A stretch of 64,000 nt of DNA from Panopea generosa (Eukaryota; Mollusca; Bivalvia; Adapedonta; Hiatellidae). Of this stretch, positions 11,645-24,202 are shown one piece after another. Position 1 is the first letter of the stretch; the number at the start of each line of letters is the position of its first letter. Below the pieces are notes generated by a model. That model did no database searches. It had not been told where the DNA came from and saw only the letters and a list, made by a program, of their open reading frames with translations. Location of the stretch: positions 15,078,086-15,142,085 of the forward strand of contig CM055902.1 of the NCBI GenBank assembly GCA_029582155.1, written 5' to 3'. A program made the position numbers and the translations under genes.

Positions 11645-13690
11645 TAACGAGTACGATATTAGAAGAGAAAGGACTACAAGATTCTCTTATGGCTCCAGCC
11701 GCTAACATCTCTGTCATATGTTATCTGACCTCCTCAAACATTTCCAATGGAATTGTTCAAAATGCATCCTTAAAAGGTTTTGAATCTGTAAGTCTGATCA
11801 CATGTTTAACCACGTTGGTTCACTAAAGACCAGTAACACTTGACGAAAAGATGTGTTTCCACTTACAGGCAAAGCATACAGCTCTTTCTCATGTTGCTGT
11901 GGCAATAGATAAATAGAAGGGATTTGTATCCCAAGTTCTTCAAGAGTTAAGTTGCTATTACGCATTTGGACATTGTAACCTCGGAAGGATAAACTTTCCT
12001 TAAAACCTGTACGCCCTGTAAAGTACAGATAGTCGACTTAGGGTGGATAGTGACCGGACGAGCAGACATGTTGCAGATCCATACAGGAATTGTTGAAAAT
12101 GTGTGGCCTGGCCACCCGAGGACAGACATTAAAATAAAGAGAGTTTGTATCTGTTTCAGTATTTCAAAATGTAATACCACCAACATATCTAACTCTTCTT
12201 GTAACCGTACGGGTTTTAAATGGCAAAATTTTGATAAAAAAATTAAGTAAAAACTTTGACAGGAACTGTCTGCACATACATGTAAGACAATGTAGAAAAT
12301 GCATCTTTCCATACACCAAATGTTTTATCAGATTGATCAGATGATCTAAAATAGTTGATCACATTGGTACCAATTATAACGGGTACACTAGAAGAGTAGT
12401 GTGTGTATCAGGAACAATCAGAATTTGAACAGAAACTGGGTCAGGGTCAACAAAAGAAATTGAGATTTCAATAACCACATTCCCTGTTTAAGGTACATAG
12501 AATCATTTGCACCAGTAATATCTAAAGTAAAGCCAGAGAGATTAGACATTTCAGGTAAAGGATTCAAAGAAAGGAAGTATGATTGACACAACGTAGTGAT
12601 AATCGACCCAGAGTCTACTAAACCCATACACAGAAGTCCATTTAGTTAAACTGTTGTTTCGTTGGAATGTCTAACCAAAGGAACTAATTTTGAGCTTTTC
12701 AAAAATTGGTGACCCTTTAAATGCCCATTGATAGAGGTCCTTTCTTGTTTAAAGACTTCTGATTATTTGTATCCTCTGTAGTCCACTTCTCTTGACCTTT
12801 CTGTGAAGACTTGTCATAACCTCCGTTTGACCAACTCTGTCCCTTACTCTTATCCTGGCTCCCATTCACTCTATCCTTCTTCAGGTCACAGAATTCCTTC
12901 TTCATATGTCCCACTGGAGTGTCCATTGATGTCATCTGTCAGGTCTTTAAGTTGCTGAAGCAGTTTACTCTCCACTGCTGCCTTTCCCTGAAATGCCTTC
13001 TGTGATGGCTTGATTTCGGATTCAGTTTTGGAATTTGGGGTGTGGTTGTTATATCAACAATTCTTCTTCAATCTGTCGTAACTCTTTTCTAAGACTACAA
13101 AAGCTCTGAATTGATTCGAGCTTATAACGGGACACATTTCTTAGTTCCGAATCTCGGAGGCCCGACCACAATCTGTTTCGCAACATGTCATCCTTTGCTA
13201 AAGGATCCAATTTCATATTGGTTTGACATAGAAGCTGTTCTAATCTTATACTGTAATCAGCAGCTGACTCTTTTACTTCCTGTGTAGCACAATAAAATTG
13301 TTCTTTTATCTTCTCACGTGAAGCGACATTACCATATATGCCGTCAAGTTCTGTAATTTTATCTTGAACTGAGGCCAACTTTCCAAGGTGAAGCAAAACA
13401 GACATTGCCTTTCCTTTAAGACTATTTCTAATCGCCTCAAGGAAAATGTTGTCTTCATACAAACATCCCCTGATCAAACAATTTAAATCATACTTCCAAA
13501 CTTGGAATTCACAATCATTTGATCTACCCTCACCAGAGAACTGTGGAAGCCTAGGTAAGCGAGCATGAGGTGTTGAATATGAGTAACTACCAACACCAGA
13601 ATGGACGAAATAAAGAGGAACTTCTTGGAGGTGGCTGTCTATCTTGAAAACAAGCCTTGGTCTCAAAAGAAGAATTAGGATGGGCATTGT
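11645..13690 (-). mobile_element. Ty3/Gypsy fossil, gag to start of reverse transcriptase, minus strand
   Basis: The minus-strand reading from 13690 to 11645 corresponds to plus-strand 5400-7290: gag-like region (13687-13049 is the longest open part), a charged gag end (about 12935-12717), a protease-like part (about 12630-12420) and the first part of the reverse transcriptase at about 11820-11645. It stops abruptly next to the probable LTR start of the plus-strand copy. It is broken in several places but slightly better preserved in gag than the plus copy. Confidence 0.78.
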
Positions 13691-13734
13691 TGTTATCTTT
13701 GACAGGTGTATGAGTAAAGGTCACCGTCTTATAA

Positions 13735-14060
13735 AGCAAATATTACGAAAAATTCAGGATTGGCTAAGTATCACTTTAAGTACACCATACAATTTCAAAG
13801 AAACAAATTCAAAATTGTTAAATGATGCGAAAATATCAGAATTGGCTCAGTGCCACTTTAAGTACACCATGCAATTTCAAAAAAAAATCAAAATTGTAAA
13901 CTGATACGAAAAATTAAGATTTGGCTAAGTGGCTAAGTCTATCATACAATTTTAAAAAAAAAATTCAAAATTGTAAAATGATACGAAAAATTCAGAATTG
14001 GCTAAATGTCACTTACAGTACACCATACAATTTCAAAAAAAAAAATCATAAATTGTCACT
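13735..14060. repeat. ~85-bp tandem repeat, about four copies
   Basis: The units share ACGAAAAATTCAG, TTGGCTAAGT, CACTTTAAGTACACCATAC, and AATTTCAAAAAAA. The third copy is rearranged. It lies directly outside the gag end of the minus Gypsy piece. Confidence 0.8.
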
Positions 14061-14740
14061 TCCTTAGCCAAACCAGTAACTACTTTTAATGCCTTTTTGA
14101 ATAAATAATTCAAGATCTGAACTTTGACCCTCCTGGTACCCAATACAATATGAAACTAGATCATGTCTTCTTTTGAACTCAATAAGATGTCCTAAGCTGT
14201 AAGAAATACAAATCAACACAAAACCATTTATTGAAAATGAATTTCAAAATTTCACGCGTAAATCTTATCATCTGTCCTTTTCGGAATAAATCACTCGTCC
14301 ATGAAATTCAGTAGAAAATCACGAAGAAATAACAAAACCGACAATGTTGTAACCCTTCAGTTTAATAGAACTGATAGGCAAACAATGTTTTTTTCTAAAA
14401 ATACAAACAATTCAAGTTCATAATAAACCACAAAATGTATCTACTGTTGTGTCAATAAAAAACACAACTGATACACTTACTTTATGCTTCAAATTTTTTG
14501 TCACTTGCCTGTACTATTCTTGCCCTTGTTTTGACTAATTGCACTAAATCAGACTAATCAGTTTAGGGCAAATTTATCTTTCTACAAATTAGTTTTAACC
14601 TAAACACTTTTCTCTACAGCTAAATACTTTAACCTACTTCTAATTCTATACTGACACTTATAAGCTGTCGCTTTTATCAGGGTTTCACCATCAGTCTTGG
14701 ACCCTGAAGAAAGAAAACATTTATTTCTTCTGGGTTTCTT

Positions 14741-14761
14741 TTTTTTTTGGGGGGGGGGGGG
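14741..14761. repeat. Poly-T/poly-G run
   Basis: T8 followed by G11, a homopolymer stretch prone to sequencing error. Confidence 0.8.
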
Positions 14762-15206
14762 TGGTTAACATGAAAAATACTACATACGTTTGTTAATATA
14801 ATCACTATGATGATAAATGTGATGTTAAATTAAGATGAATTGAAAATGGCATGTTAGTAATGCATGCTCAACATACCTATAAGTACATGATATAAGCTCT
14901 TCTGCCACTTGTTACTCTATCCGTGCTGTTAACTGTGGTGATAGTTGATGAAACATTATCTTTATCGCATATTACTGTATAACATCTGAAAGCCTGCAAA
15001 AATTTTCAGAACAATATTATTCACAATTGAAAACAGAATACACCATGTACAATTAATAAATACAATCACACATATTTTTAGATATTTTTATATGCTCTAT
15101 GAAACTCTTTGAAACGTTGAAATTATTGTATTTAGTTGTCCTGGTTATGCATCAGTTCACAACTTGAAATATAACAGTAAAGTTTAGTTAACTAATTAAA
15201 CTGTCA

Positions 15207-15475
15207 ACATTCCTGAAGAAATATGCTTGTAGCGCCCTGCTACAGATTGTTTAGGTTCGACACGATGAATTTTATAACTTCACAGCATTTGAACTTCCTG
15301 TATTAAAATGCTGGATGTGTATGCAACAAAACTATAAAAATAAACAGGTAATGTTTAAAACTGAGAAATCCAAATCCATTCGACCCGTCTACATTACTGA
15401 AGAAATCTTCTTGTAGTGCCGTTACAGCATGACAAGGTTGACACAATCAATTTTATATATTCTCAGCATTCGTAA
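15207..15475. repeat. Diverged pair of ~90-bp direct repeats
   Basis: CATTCCTGAAGAAATATGCT and TTGTAGCGCC near 15207 recur as CATTACTGAAGAAATCTTCT and TTGTAGTGCC near 15392. Both are followed by GACACRATSAATTTTATA-type sequence and CAGCATT. Confidence 0.7.
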
Positions 15476-16442
15476 GTTATATCGTTGATAAAAAAATGAA
15501 AAAAACTGTATTTTTTTTAAATTGCAAATCACTTCCTGCTTCCGGTTTTAATGTAGTGCTACGGAGAAAATCAGCTTCTAACTTTTGATTGGCCCTGTTT
15601 GTAGGTCGTTATTTGAAGTATTTCGCCCTCAATCTGTGTCGTACCACGTATTTCGCTAGATGTGTATGTTAGCTTGAATGTTCACACTGGCCACCTTGTC
15701 ACGAAATCGTGGACAATTTAACTGGACAAAGCTGGATCAGCTGACAATGCGTTAAAGGTCTTGTGTTCGAATCCCCGCTCGATCACATTCGCTATCATAA
15801 TTGGCCATGAACTTTGATGCAATACAATGAACGTACCACTACTGAATATCTGTGGCATAATTATGTGATTAGTATTGCTTTGATGCCCGCTTCGTTATAA
15901 GTCTAAAGCACTGAAAACCTCTTCAAAAGAAAGACGTTCCAAGAAGCAAGTGATAAAATGCATAAATAGCACAAATAGACACAATATTCATCGTAGTGGG
16001 AGAATGGCAGTCGGCTACTGCCCAAATTACATAATAAATCATTTTAAGGATAAAATATAAAAGTACATTATAAAAGGTTTAATTAAACGTTAATTTGCGA
16101 CCGTATATCAGGTTTTATCAAACGCCGAACAAAGATATGCGACCACTAAAAACCTTATTTACGGTTGCAAATTTAAAATATTACAGTATACTTAACCCTT
16201 TATTATTGTAGTATCAAACATGATGTTAACAGTGATTTGCTTTGTTTTTCAATTATCCAAATCCCCACCGTCTAAACACGCTGTTTTTTTCCAAAATCTA
16301 AAGGCTTAGACGTTAAAAAATACGACCATTAAATCCCTGTTTTAGATATACATTCAATAGAAGGAACATTATTAATTTGACCTATGAAGGTAGATGGTTA
16401 CTCTTTGTGCCTTATTGAGTTGACAATGACAAAGTGAAAACT

Positions 16443-16693
16443 GGGGTCGTATTCACCAACTATTCTAAAAAATATTCTTTTACTTGAGCTTGAAAATCCA
16501 AATTTCAACATTAGATATCTAGCTTACCATGGCAGATAGAACAATTCTGAGAGTTTGTTTTACTATATCTTAGGTGTCTCTACATGCTTGCAAATTTTGA
16601 CCTCATAAAAAGATCTCTAAGTGTGTTTATAAAATTTCATTCTTGAGCTCATGTCTAAGAATATTCTTAAGAATGGTTGGTGAATACAACCCC
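16443..16693. mobile_element. MITE with ~48-bp terminal inverted repeats
   Basis: The left GGGGTCGTATTCACCAAC and TATTCTAAAAAATATTCTT are matched by the inverted right GGGGTTGTATTCACCAAC and CATTCTTAAGAATATTCTT. It is 251 bp with no ORF. The flanks TGAAAACT and TGAACGGT are a weak 8-bp duplication candidate. Confidence 0.8.
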
Positions 16694-16740
16694 TGAACGG
16701 TCATTTTCATTAAGTGGTACGGGGTGAGCATAGTGTTGAG

Positions 16741-16935
16741 AACGTGGTCCAACGGTAGAGCACCGAACTCATGAGGTTCGAATCTCCCCTTACGGCCACT
16801 TGGGGTGTCCTTGAGCAAGATACTTTTTTCCGCATATGCTTAGTACTGGTTCTACACAGGAAGATTTCGGGAGTCATTTTTCTAAGTTGTAAGAACTTGT
16901 TTCACAATCGAAGTAACGATTAATAAGTTTAAACA
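16741..16935 (+). mobile_element. tRNA-derived SINE (family B)
   Basis: The head is CGTGGTCCAACGGTAGAGC and box B GGTTCGAATCTCC, then CCTTGAGCAAGATAC, CGCATATGCTTAGTACTGGT, and a 3' end AATAAGTTTAAAC. It has a single-copy look in this interval, next to the MITE at 16443-16693. Confidence 0.82.
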
Positions 16936-18770
16936 GTGAGCATACAAATTTAAATTTTAATTAATATTTTATTAAAACCAACAATTGTAATGTAATCATT
17001 GAAATTAAAAGGTACACTGTAATGTTGAAATTATTCAATTTGTATACATACAGGATTAAATGATGCTGTTGATTTGTTACAAATACAGAGTTTTTAGATT
17101 TATAAAGAACCCTTTTTCATTTCACAGTGTTCCTGTGCATGAATAATTTAATTAACTCAAATGAAAAAACAAGGTTCACAAAGCCCCAATATCGGCCCTG
17201 TAAAAAGCATTTCTCTTAAATACTTATTGTTCGGTAAAGTGATGTGTAGTTCCATGGAATATACTTTATTCCTTTAAAGTATGTGTATTTTTTATATTTT
17301 AATTTTTTTATTATGAAGGCAATCTTGCCACACAAAGATATTTATTCTGATAATTGTCTGGTACACTCTTCTTAGTAATATGTGAAAATATTGCCTTGCA
17401 GCCAGTGTGCTTTATTATTAAAACCATGATATATTTATCTAAAATGGCTTTAAAAAAGGTAGGAAAATTGCATATTTTCACTTTTTATGTATATTTTAAT
17501 GATATTGTATTAAGCGAAAAATGTAAATTGAGAGACAATATTTACATGTTTTAAAAGAATTAAAGTATCATTAAAATAAAAAAAACATAAGATTTTGCAG
17601 AAAATGGTTTTCGAGAACCTGTTCCTTTAATCATGAAACCTACCTTTGAACTGGTTTACAGCACATGTTCTCATTTATTTAGTGCCTATCGACTGTTGGG
17701 ACTGTACAAATTCGTTTTTTTTTCGCTCTCTGTCATTACTTGATACCTCTCTCGTGCATTACTTTGCAGGGCAATTTCAGTAGTCTGGGCCTCAAATTGG
17801 GCCAAACTGAGCTTCATTTAAGAATGCATCCACTTCTGAGACATGAGCGATATTTAGAGGACATCAACTGCGATATCACAGAAAATTAACACCTCTAAAC
17901 AACTCTTTATACTGTTTACGTGAGCATTCGCTGTTGTTAAAAAATAGGGTAGTAAAACACAAAACGCATTCACTCGACGGTATGTGCAATTTTAGTACCC
18001 TCAAATCTGAGAGCACCAACCAATGAAATCAGAGGGAGTTTGCGAAGGGTGTTAGAATATACTTTTTCTACGGTACCTTTTATTATTTTATGTCAGTATT
18101 TTATTATTTTTTTTAAATTTTAAGTTTAAAAACTTTAAGACATAATTAGTTTTGCATTTTCTACTGTACCTTATACATATTTTTTGGTGTAAGGAGATAT
18201 GTGAATCGTTTTTCACATTTTTGATGCTTAAATATTGATGTATTTATTATTTTGCATTGTCAGCTAACGTACTTAAAAAGTAAATATAATTTTGTTACAA
18301 TGTATTTCATAGTTTAATATTTGATTCATAAAAACAATATTTTGAGTTTGTGCTTGTTCAGTTTCCAATGGAAACCAGTAAAACAATGGTCAACAGCATT
18401 AAGAAGCTGCAGTTACTATTTAAGACATGCCCAATGTCATTGCATTGTATAGAGATAGAAAGGCAATATCTCAGTTTTTATTTATCTTCATTTCCGTTTA
18501 TCTCAGGAACATAAAACATAATTCTAACACTGCAGAATGAAATTGTCATCAAAACAATACCATTCCCAGAAATGTGTGTTTAAAATTGTTGACGTGCTTG
18601 TGATTACAATATGTGTACACTGCAGCTAAAAAAACGACAAATTACAATAAATTACAATAAATTTTCTTTGAAACCTCGATACTTTGAATTTAATTAAGTG
18701 CAGTTTACGTGATCAAAACATATTTAAACATCTTAGATAACATACAACTTGCAGTTGGCATCAAAACCAG
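16936..18770. other. Intergenic, nothing recognised
   Basis: AT-rich; short open frames only, with no splice or domain support. Confidence 0.5.
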
Positions 18771-18774
18771 TATT

Positions 18775-19055
18775 TCGCCCTGTGGCGAGCGTATTGCTAT
18801 CAATTCTTGGTTCATGAGTTTGAATCCCAATCAAACACAGTCTTCAAGATGATTGATATATGACATTTTGTTTCATTGTCACGTTTCTCACCACTGATTA
18901 AAGTGGGAACGTTGTCCGTTACTTGCTGAGATGGGTGTACTCCAGTACTGGTTAACCTTCCAAGTTCCAAAGAAAGTGAAGTTGGGCTAACTGATTGTCT
19001 TTTAGCCCTAGATGGCATAGTGATGAATCTAACTATTCAAACAAACAAACAAATG
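18775..19055 (+). mobile_element. Family A SINE, diverged
   Basis: Box B-like GAGTTTGAATCCC is followed by body blocks GATGATTGATATATGACA, AAAGTGGGAACGTT, TTACTTGCTGAGATGGGTGT and an AAACAAACAAAC tail. Confidence 0.75.
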
Positions 19056-20470
19056 GCGCCTTGATATAAAGTACATGTATAAAACTTAATCTGGAAAATG
19101 CTATAACACACACAGCTGATGCTTTAAATGTTTAATTAAACCACATTTGAAACCAATGTGTATATTTTGATTAAAGACTGGCTCCCAGTTTGGTAAAGCT
19201 TTTTTTTCCACCATACAAAAGGATGAGTCGACCTGGTTTTTAATTTGATATTATACTATATATTATTAGAAAACATGTACTGTTGTGAGTGTGTGCTACA
19301 AGAGTGTATTTTATAAATAGAAAATGGGACTAGTTTAGATACTTTTAACTTTTAATTACATAATTTGATTTGGTAAATATTGAAGTCCATTATCTTAGTA
19401 CAACATGATATACGTTTGTGTTGTAACTGGCAAACACATCTACACTTTTGTAGAAATTCTGGGTTCAAATCCCAGCATTTGCAAACAACATGGAAAGGAG
19501 ATGGGTTCAATATGGTGAAAAGGTTGTTTTTTTAATGAAATTATTTCTATTAAATATCTCTATGATTTATGCATATATATATATATATATATAATATGTT
19601 TTAATGATGTTTGTTGCTGCATGGACAACATATTTTTTATTGCTTACAGTATAAGAGAAATTGTTTGTTGAGCTGCTCACATTTTCAATATTACTTTCAA
19701 TATTTTAAGTTAAATGAGGCATCCGGATCTTTTGTGCTTACTTTTTATGACTACTATACAATAGAAAATTATATTTTATATATATTTTCCGTTTACCATG
19801 TTCTCTTTATAAAGATAGTGTTACAAAGGTAGAGTGATTAACATACAAAGTAATTAGGTTTGGATTCAAATTCTAGCTGTGGCTATATTTTTTGTCTATT
19901 CTGTTCGTTCCTGTTTAAAATTACAACTAGATTGTAGGAGAGTCTGGACAAGAACTGAAGGGAACTTATGTCCAGATTGTATATTTCATTCATTCAAACC
20001 TGTGTTAAGCAGCCAGTAAGGGGAATGAGCAAAAGTTATTATGTGAGGTTGTTGCTTAATACAGGTTAATTTACTCTAAAACATAGAAATGGGAAATAGA
20101 AAATATGATTGATTTATGATAGGTGGCTGCTTAATAAAGGTGGTCGCCTACACAGGTTTGGCTGTTTTTGGATACTTCAGCTGCTAATTAAGGAATTTAA
20201 GTACATGTGTACAGTCATGCTTTTATGGTGACAATGTATTCAATATAGTATTCCTTGGTACATGGGAGATGGAGGTCCAAATTACTGGCGTGTCCAAAGA
20301 CATCTCTTAAATTTGTTCTAGTCAAGTGACCCTGAAGTTTCCAACATTTGATTAATCCTGTCCAGAGAAATACATGTAATTAGTCATTGTTTAACATTAA
20401 AACCACAAACACTACTAATTTTTTAATACAGCATGAATGTCTGGTGTTTAGAATTACACAAATGGCTCTT
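19056..20470. other. Intergenic, nothing recognised
   Basis: AT-rich with a short TA repeat at 19573. The GGTTCAAATCCCAGC at 19460 and GGATTCAAATTCTAGC at 19860 are box B-like remnants of SINEs. Confidence 0.45.
19573..19593. repeat. Short (TA)n repeat
   Basis: About ten units. Confidence 0.9.
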
Positions 20471-20479
20471 ACGGTGGCA

Positions 20480-20600
20480 GAGTTTTCCAAGGTGGTGTTG
20501 TCAAATGATCACTTACTTCTCACCACTTAAGTTGTTGGTTAAATCCCCACTCCGGTTGACCAAAAACCTTTTGTGAGAAAATTAGGTGGTAACTTGCAGA
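20480..20600 (+). mobile_element. Worn family D-like SINE fragment
   Basis: GATCACTTACTTCTCACCAC, a box B-like GGTTAAATCCCC and GGTGGTAACTTGCAGAATGA resemble family D. The head is poorly preserved. Confidence 0.45.
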
Positions 20601-20929
20601 ATGATAGTGGCTCTACTGAGATTAATTGATAGGTATTCTCAACCCGGAACTTTTTGCTTACATGGCAAATGCCCTACTGACTCAGCTTACCAGAACGCTG
20701 ACATATAATATTTGTCTCTTAACAGGTTAGGTACACACTGGGACATTTAAATTACGCAAAATCAAATAAATAACAGTCCTGAGAAAACAATATGTCAGGA
20801 GGTCCTGAAAACATTTTGTGACAAACACACATTTATGATAAAATAACTGTTTGTTTATGTTTGTATGATATGTGTAGGTGTATTTTTAAATAAAAAAAAC
20901 AGTTTTCATAACATTTGAGGTACCATTTT

Positions 20930-21690
20930 AGCGCTACTGACCAAAGGGCTTACGTGATGGCGCGTTGTTCCTAGTCTGTCGTCTTTTACCAGCACATCCT
21001 CTAAAACCACTAGTCCTAATAAAATTGAAACTACACATGGATGTTTCTATTGCATAGAAGATTGTTATTTCACAATCTGAAACTCAAGATGATCAACCAT
21101 TACTAAACAATTTCGAAAAATTAAAAAATCTTCGGTTGAACAGCTTCTAAAAATATACATTACGTAGTAATGATACTCAACTATAGTTATAATAAACATT
21201 AATACTTTTTTTAAAGGAAATGCGTATGGCTATAATTCCATAAGTTTCATGTTTGTACAAAAAGAGTTAAAATAGACAATTTTCTAAAGTTTTCTTCTTA
21301 ACAACAGGTCAGCCAAATAAGTTCATATTTGATATAGTTGTCCCTATGAGAAGGGGTATAAAATTTGTACAAATCAAGGGGTTTGCGTATATAGACGTCT
21401 GTAAGGGGACTTTCAGTTTTACATAGGAATACTATGGGAAATGGATAGTTTTTCATCCATTTATGATTTTTTATTCAGTTTGAGTTTTGAAGCATCAGCT
21501 AGACGTGACAATTTTACTCTCTACCTCTCAATAACCTTTTTGTCAAACTTGTTCATATATGTTATAAATCATCCTAGCTTCACCAATGGATTGGAGATTC
21601 TGCAAATCAAGAAGCTGGGATATATTGGGACCCTATATTAGGTGATATTTACTTCTACATAGGAATATTATTGCGAAAAGTGATTTTTGA
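20930..21690. repeat. Unclassified dispersed repeat
   Basis: It contains AAGTTCATATTTGATATAG, CCTATGAGAAGGGGTATAAA, and GGGGACTTTCAGTTTTACAT followed by AGGAATACTATGG. Related blocks occur at 49130-49450 (GTGGACTTTCATTTTAAGAT, AGGAATACTTTGG, TTGTTCATACTTTGATATAA). It is diverged and non-coding. Confidence 0.5.
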
Positions 21691-21714
21691 GGCGCCAGAC
21701 TTTCAAGCAATTCT

Positions 21715-22790
21715 CTTCAGTACCCCCCTTCTTCTTCCTGATAAAGTGCTGGGCCCACTCTGAGGCATAAATACACTTGGTGTATATACAAAGCCGTTAT
21801 GAAGTGCAAAAATATACAGATTAAGAAGTTATAAACCGATAAAAACGTGGATGTGGTTCAGACCGGACTTGAAGTCCTCTATGGTCTGGGCAGTGGCTAT
21901 GTGATCCGGCAGCTGGTTCCACAGGCAGATACCAGATGGAAAAAAGCTGTAATTGTAAATGTCCGTCCGGCAGAAAGGTTGCATGTATCTGGTGGAATGT
22001 CCTCTTGTAAAAATTGCAGTGGGGTGGAGGTACATGACCGCTAAAATGTCTATCAGGTCGTGGCTGATCCTGTAGACCATGACAAGCTTAGCATGTTCTC
22101 TTCTCTGTAGTAGATATGGCAACTGAAGTTTGTCCACCATGTTGCTGGAGCTGCTTGTAGTCCTGTAATCCCCTTAAGCAAATCTCGCTGCCCTTCTTTG
22201 GACTGCCTCCAATATGTTGATGTTAGTTGTGGTGTGGGGGTCCCAGACTGGAGATGCATACTCGAGGATTGGGCAAACTAATGTCTTATAAGTTTGGGCC
22301 TTCACTTCAGTGGAGCAACTGTCTGTATTTCTCCTCAAGAAGGCAAGGCTGTTACTGGTCTTCTTTGTGTTGGCATCAACAGGACTATTCAACAGCAGTG
22401 TTTTATTGATGGTCACACCCAGGTATCTATCATTCGGGGCAAGATTGAGTGTCTGTCCCTGTACAGTGTACTGCTTGGCGATGGGCTCCTCTTGCGGGTT
22501 ATTCGTATGACCTTGCACTTGGATCGATTGAACTGCATCTTCCGGTCGGTTTCCCATTGTTCCAGGCTTCTGAGGTCTTCATGCAGAACGTCAGAGTCGC
22601 GTTCTGATTTGATTCTTCTGTAAAGCATGCTGTCATCTGCGAAATGTTTGAAGACGAGACTCTTACAGGCATGTCGTTGATATACAGGAGGAACAACAGC
22701 GGGCCGAGTACTGTGCCTTGTGGCACTCCTGAGATGACAGGGGCGGTTGAAGAGGCGTAGCCTTCAACAAGTACATGTTGGTATCGTAGG
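21715..22790 (-). mobile_element. Jockey/CR1-like LINE, 5'-truncated, minus strand
   Basis: The minus strand encodes a reverse transcriptase from PQGTVLGPLLFLLYINDMP (about 22726-22670), FADDSMLYR in a shifted frame (about 22650-22620), SLEQWETDRKMQFNRSKC, then DRYLGVTIN (about 22440), TYKTLVCPILEYASPVWDPH (about 22300-22240), and NQLPDHIATA near the C-terminus (about 21905). These are standard Jockey/CR1-group boxes. At least three frame changes split it, and everything before the PQG box is gone. The 3' end is about 21715. Confidence 0.85.
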
Positions 22791-23799
22791 TTGATTACCT
22801 GTTGCTCATTTCATATACACCACAGAACTGCTTCCTCATGGTTTCATATAACTCAAGAACAACATCGCTATTGAATTGAGCGTACCGAAGGCTGAAATGC
22901 AGTAGTGTCCAAACTAATTAGCATATCGGATAGCAACAATGAAAAAAGTCCCTGAAGCAAATATACCGACTTTCTACTTAAAAAGTTTAACCTGTCGTCA
23001 ATAATGATTTCGACATTCTATTTAGAAATGTTTAACATTATCACAGAAAAGTTCTGTAATTGGCGCTACGTCGTATATAGACACAGATTCAGATCATTTC
23101 ATTTAAAAGTTTTGTATGTAATAAAGTCGCGGAAGATCGCCTCTTTCGTCATAGGTTATGATTTTTCTTGTTAAACTTGTTATTTAAGGCTCAATATCAC
23201 GTGCTACTTTTATATTAACCTCTTGTTTATGATAAGCTTGTTATTTTTAGCCGTATATATCTATTTTTAGGTAAGAAATGTTTAGACACGCAATCGTTAG
23301 AATTAGAAATAGTTAAATGATATGCTTACTATTGCATATCCAGGTATTGGTTCATCCGTATATACGGGCTCCTCTGACTTAAAATATAATCTAATGATAA
23401 ATATCTTTCCAACGATATTGATTCATCACAATTCTTTCAGCATGAACTGTTTTATGCTTTTCTTGCTCCGATATAAAGATCTGGTACGGCTTGCGGCCTT
23501 TCTAAACACATGAACTCGGTCATATTCTAGATTAAGGAGTAATTAACAGTCAATTGATGGCCAGGAACGTATCCGGTGCAAAAGCAGACCTAAAGCGATC
23601 ACCAACTGTTAAACTCTTGTGGATATATTTACTTTGATTATGACACTGCACCAGAAATCGAAATAGTAAACCAACTTGTCTGGTTCTCTTCTGGTAACAA
23701 TTAAACAATTATTATCGCAAGTGCTACACATAAATCACCATCTTCAATGTACACATATATATTATTAACTGTAAATAAATATACTTTGATATATCATAT

Positions 23800-24050
23800 C
23801 CACCAAAACATGTCAAAATCGATGTTTAAATTGGAAGCATAAACTTAAAACAAAATCCCTATTCTAAAAATTAAGCAGCATTTAAATTCTGCTTGACGAC
23901 ATTAACTATGTCATTCTGACTCTTTCTTAGACGAAACACATTAGGAAATCTCTTTTCAATTATTTTAGCATGATAAAAGAGATATTTTATTTTTGACAAA
24001 ACGGGATCAATGAGTATTTATAGGCATGATATAAAAGCATGAAATATTGG
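23800..24050. repeat. Dispersed or duplicated block, copy 1
   Basis: TTTAAATTGGA, ATCCCTATTCTAAAAATTA, CTGCTTGACGACATTAAC and CATTCTGACTCTTTCTTAGA appear in the same order at 54730-54990. It is non-coding. Confidence 0.65.
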
Positions 24051-24144
24051 TTGGGGGTGGGTTGTGGGTAGTATTTATAGGCAATTTCAAAATTTTGAAA
24101 AATTCTGATTTACTCCCTACAATGCCTGTATAAGGTATTTTATT

Positions 24145-24148
<4 letters not shown>

Positions 24149-24200
<52 letters not shown>
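24149..24200. repeat. (TA)n dinucleotide repeat
   Basis: About 25 TA units. Confidence 0.95.

Positions 24201-24202
<2 letters not shown>

Larger units (their letters stand above)
14060..16440. other. Intergenic, no gene recognised
   Basis: AT-rich, with a homopolymer run at 14741 and a diverged direct repeat at 15207-15475. Around 15740-15800 a fragment with GTGTTCGAATCCCCGCTCG looks like a lone SINE box B. No ORF with coding character. Confidence 0.5.

Noticed and set aside
22227-22623. Plus-strand ORFs of 60-109 codons
   Set aside because: They are antisense shadows of the minus-strand LINE reverse transcriptase.
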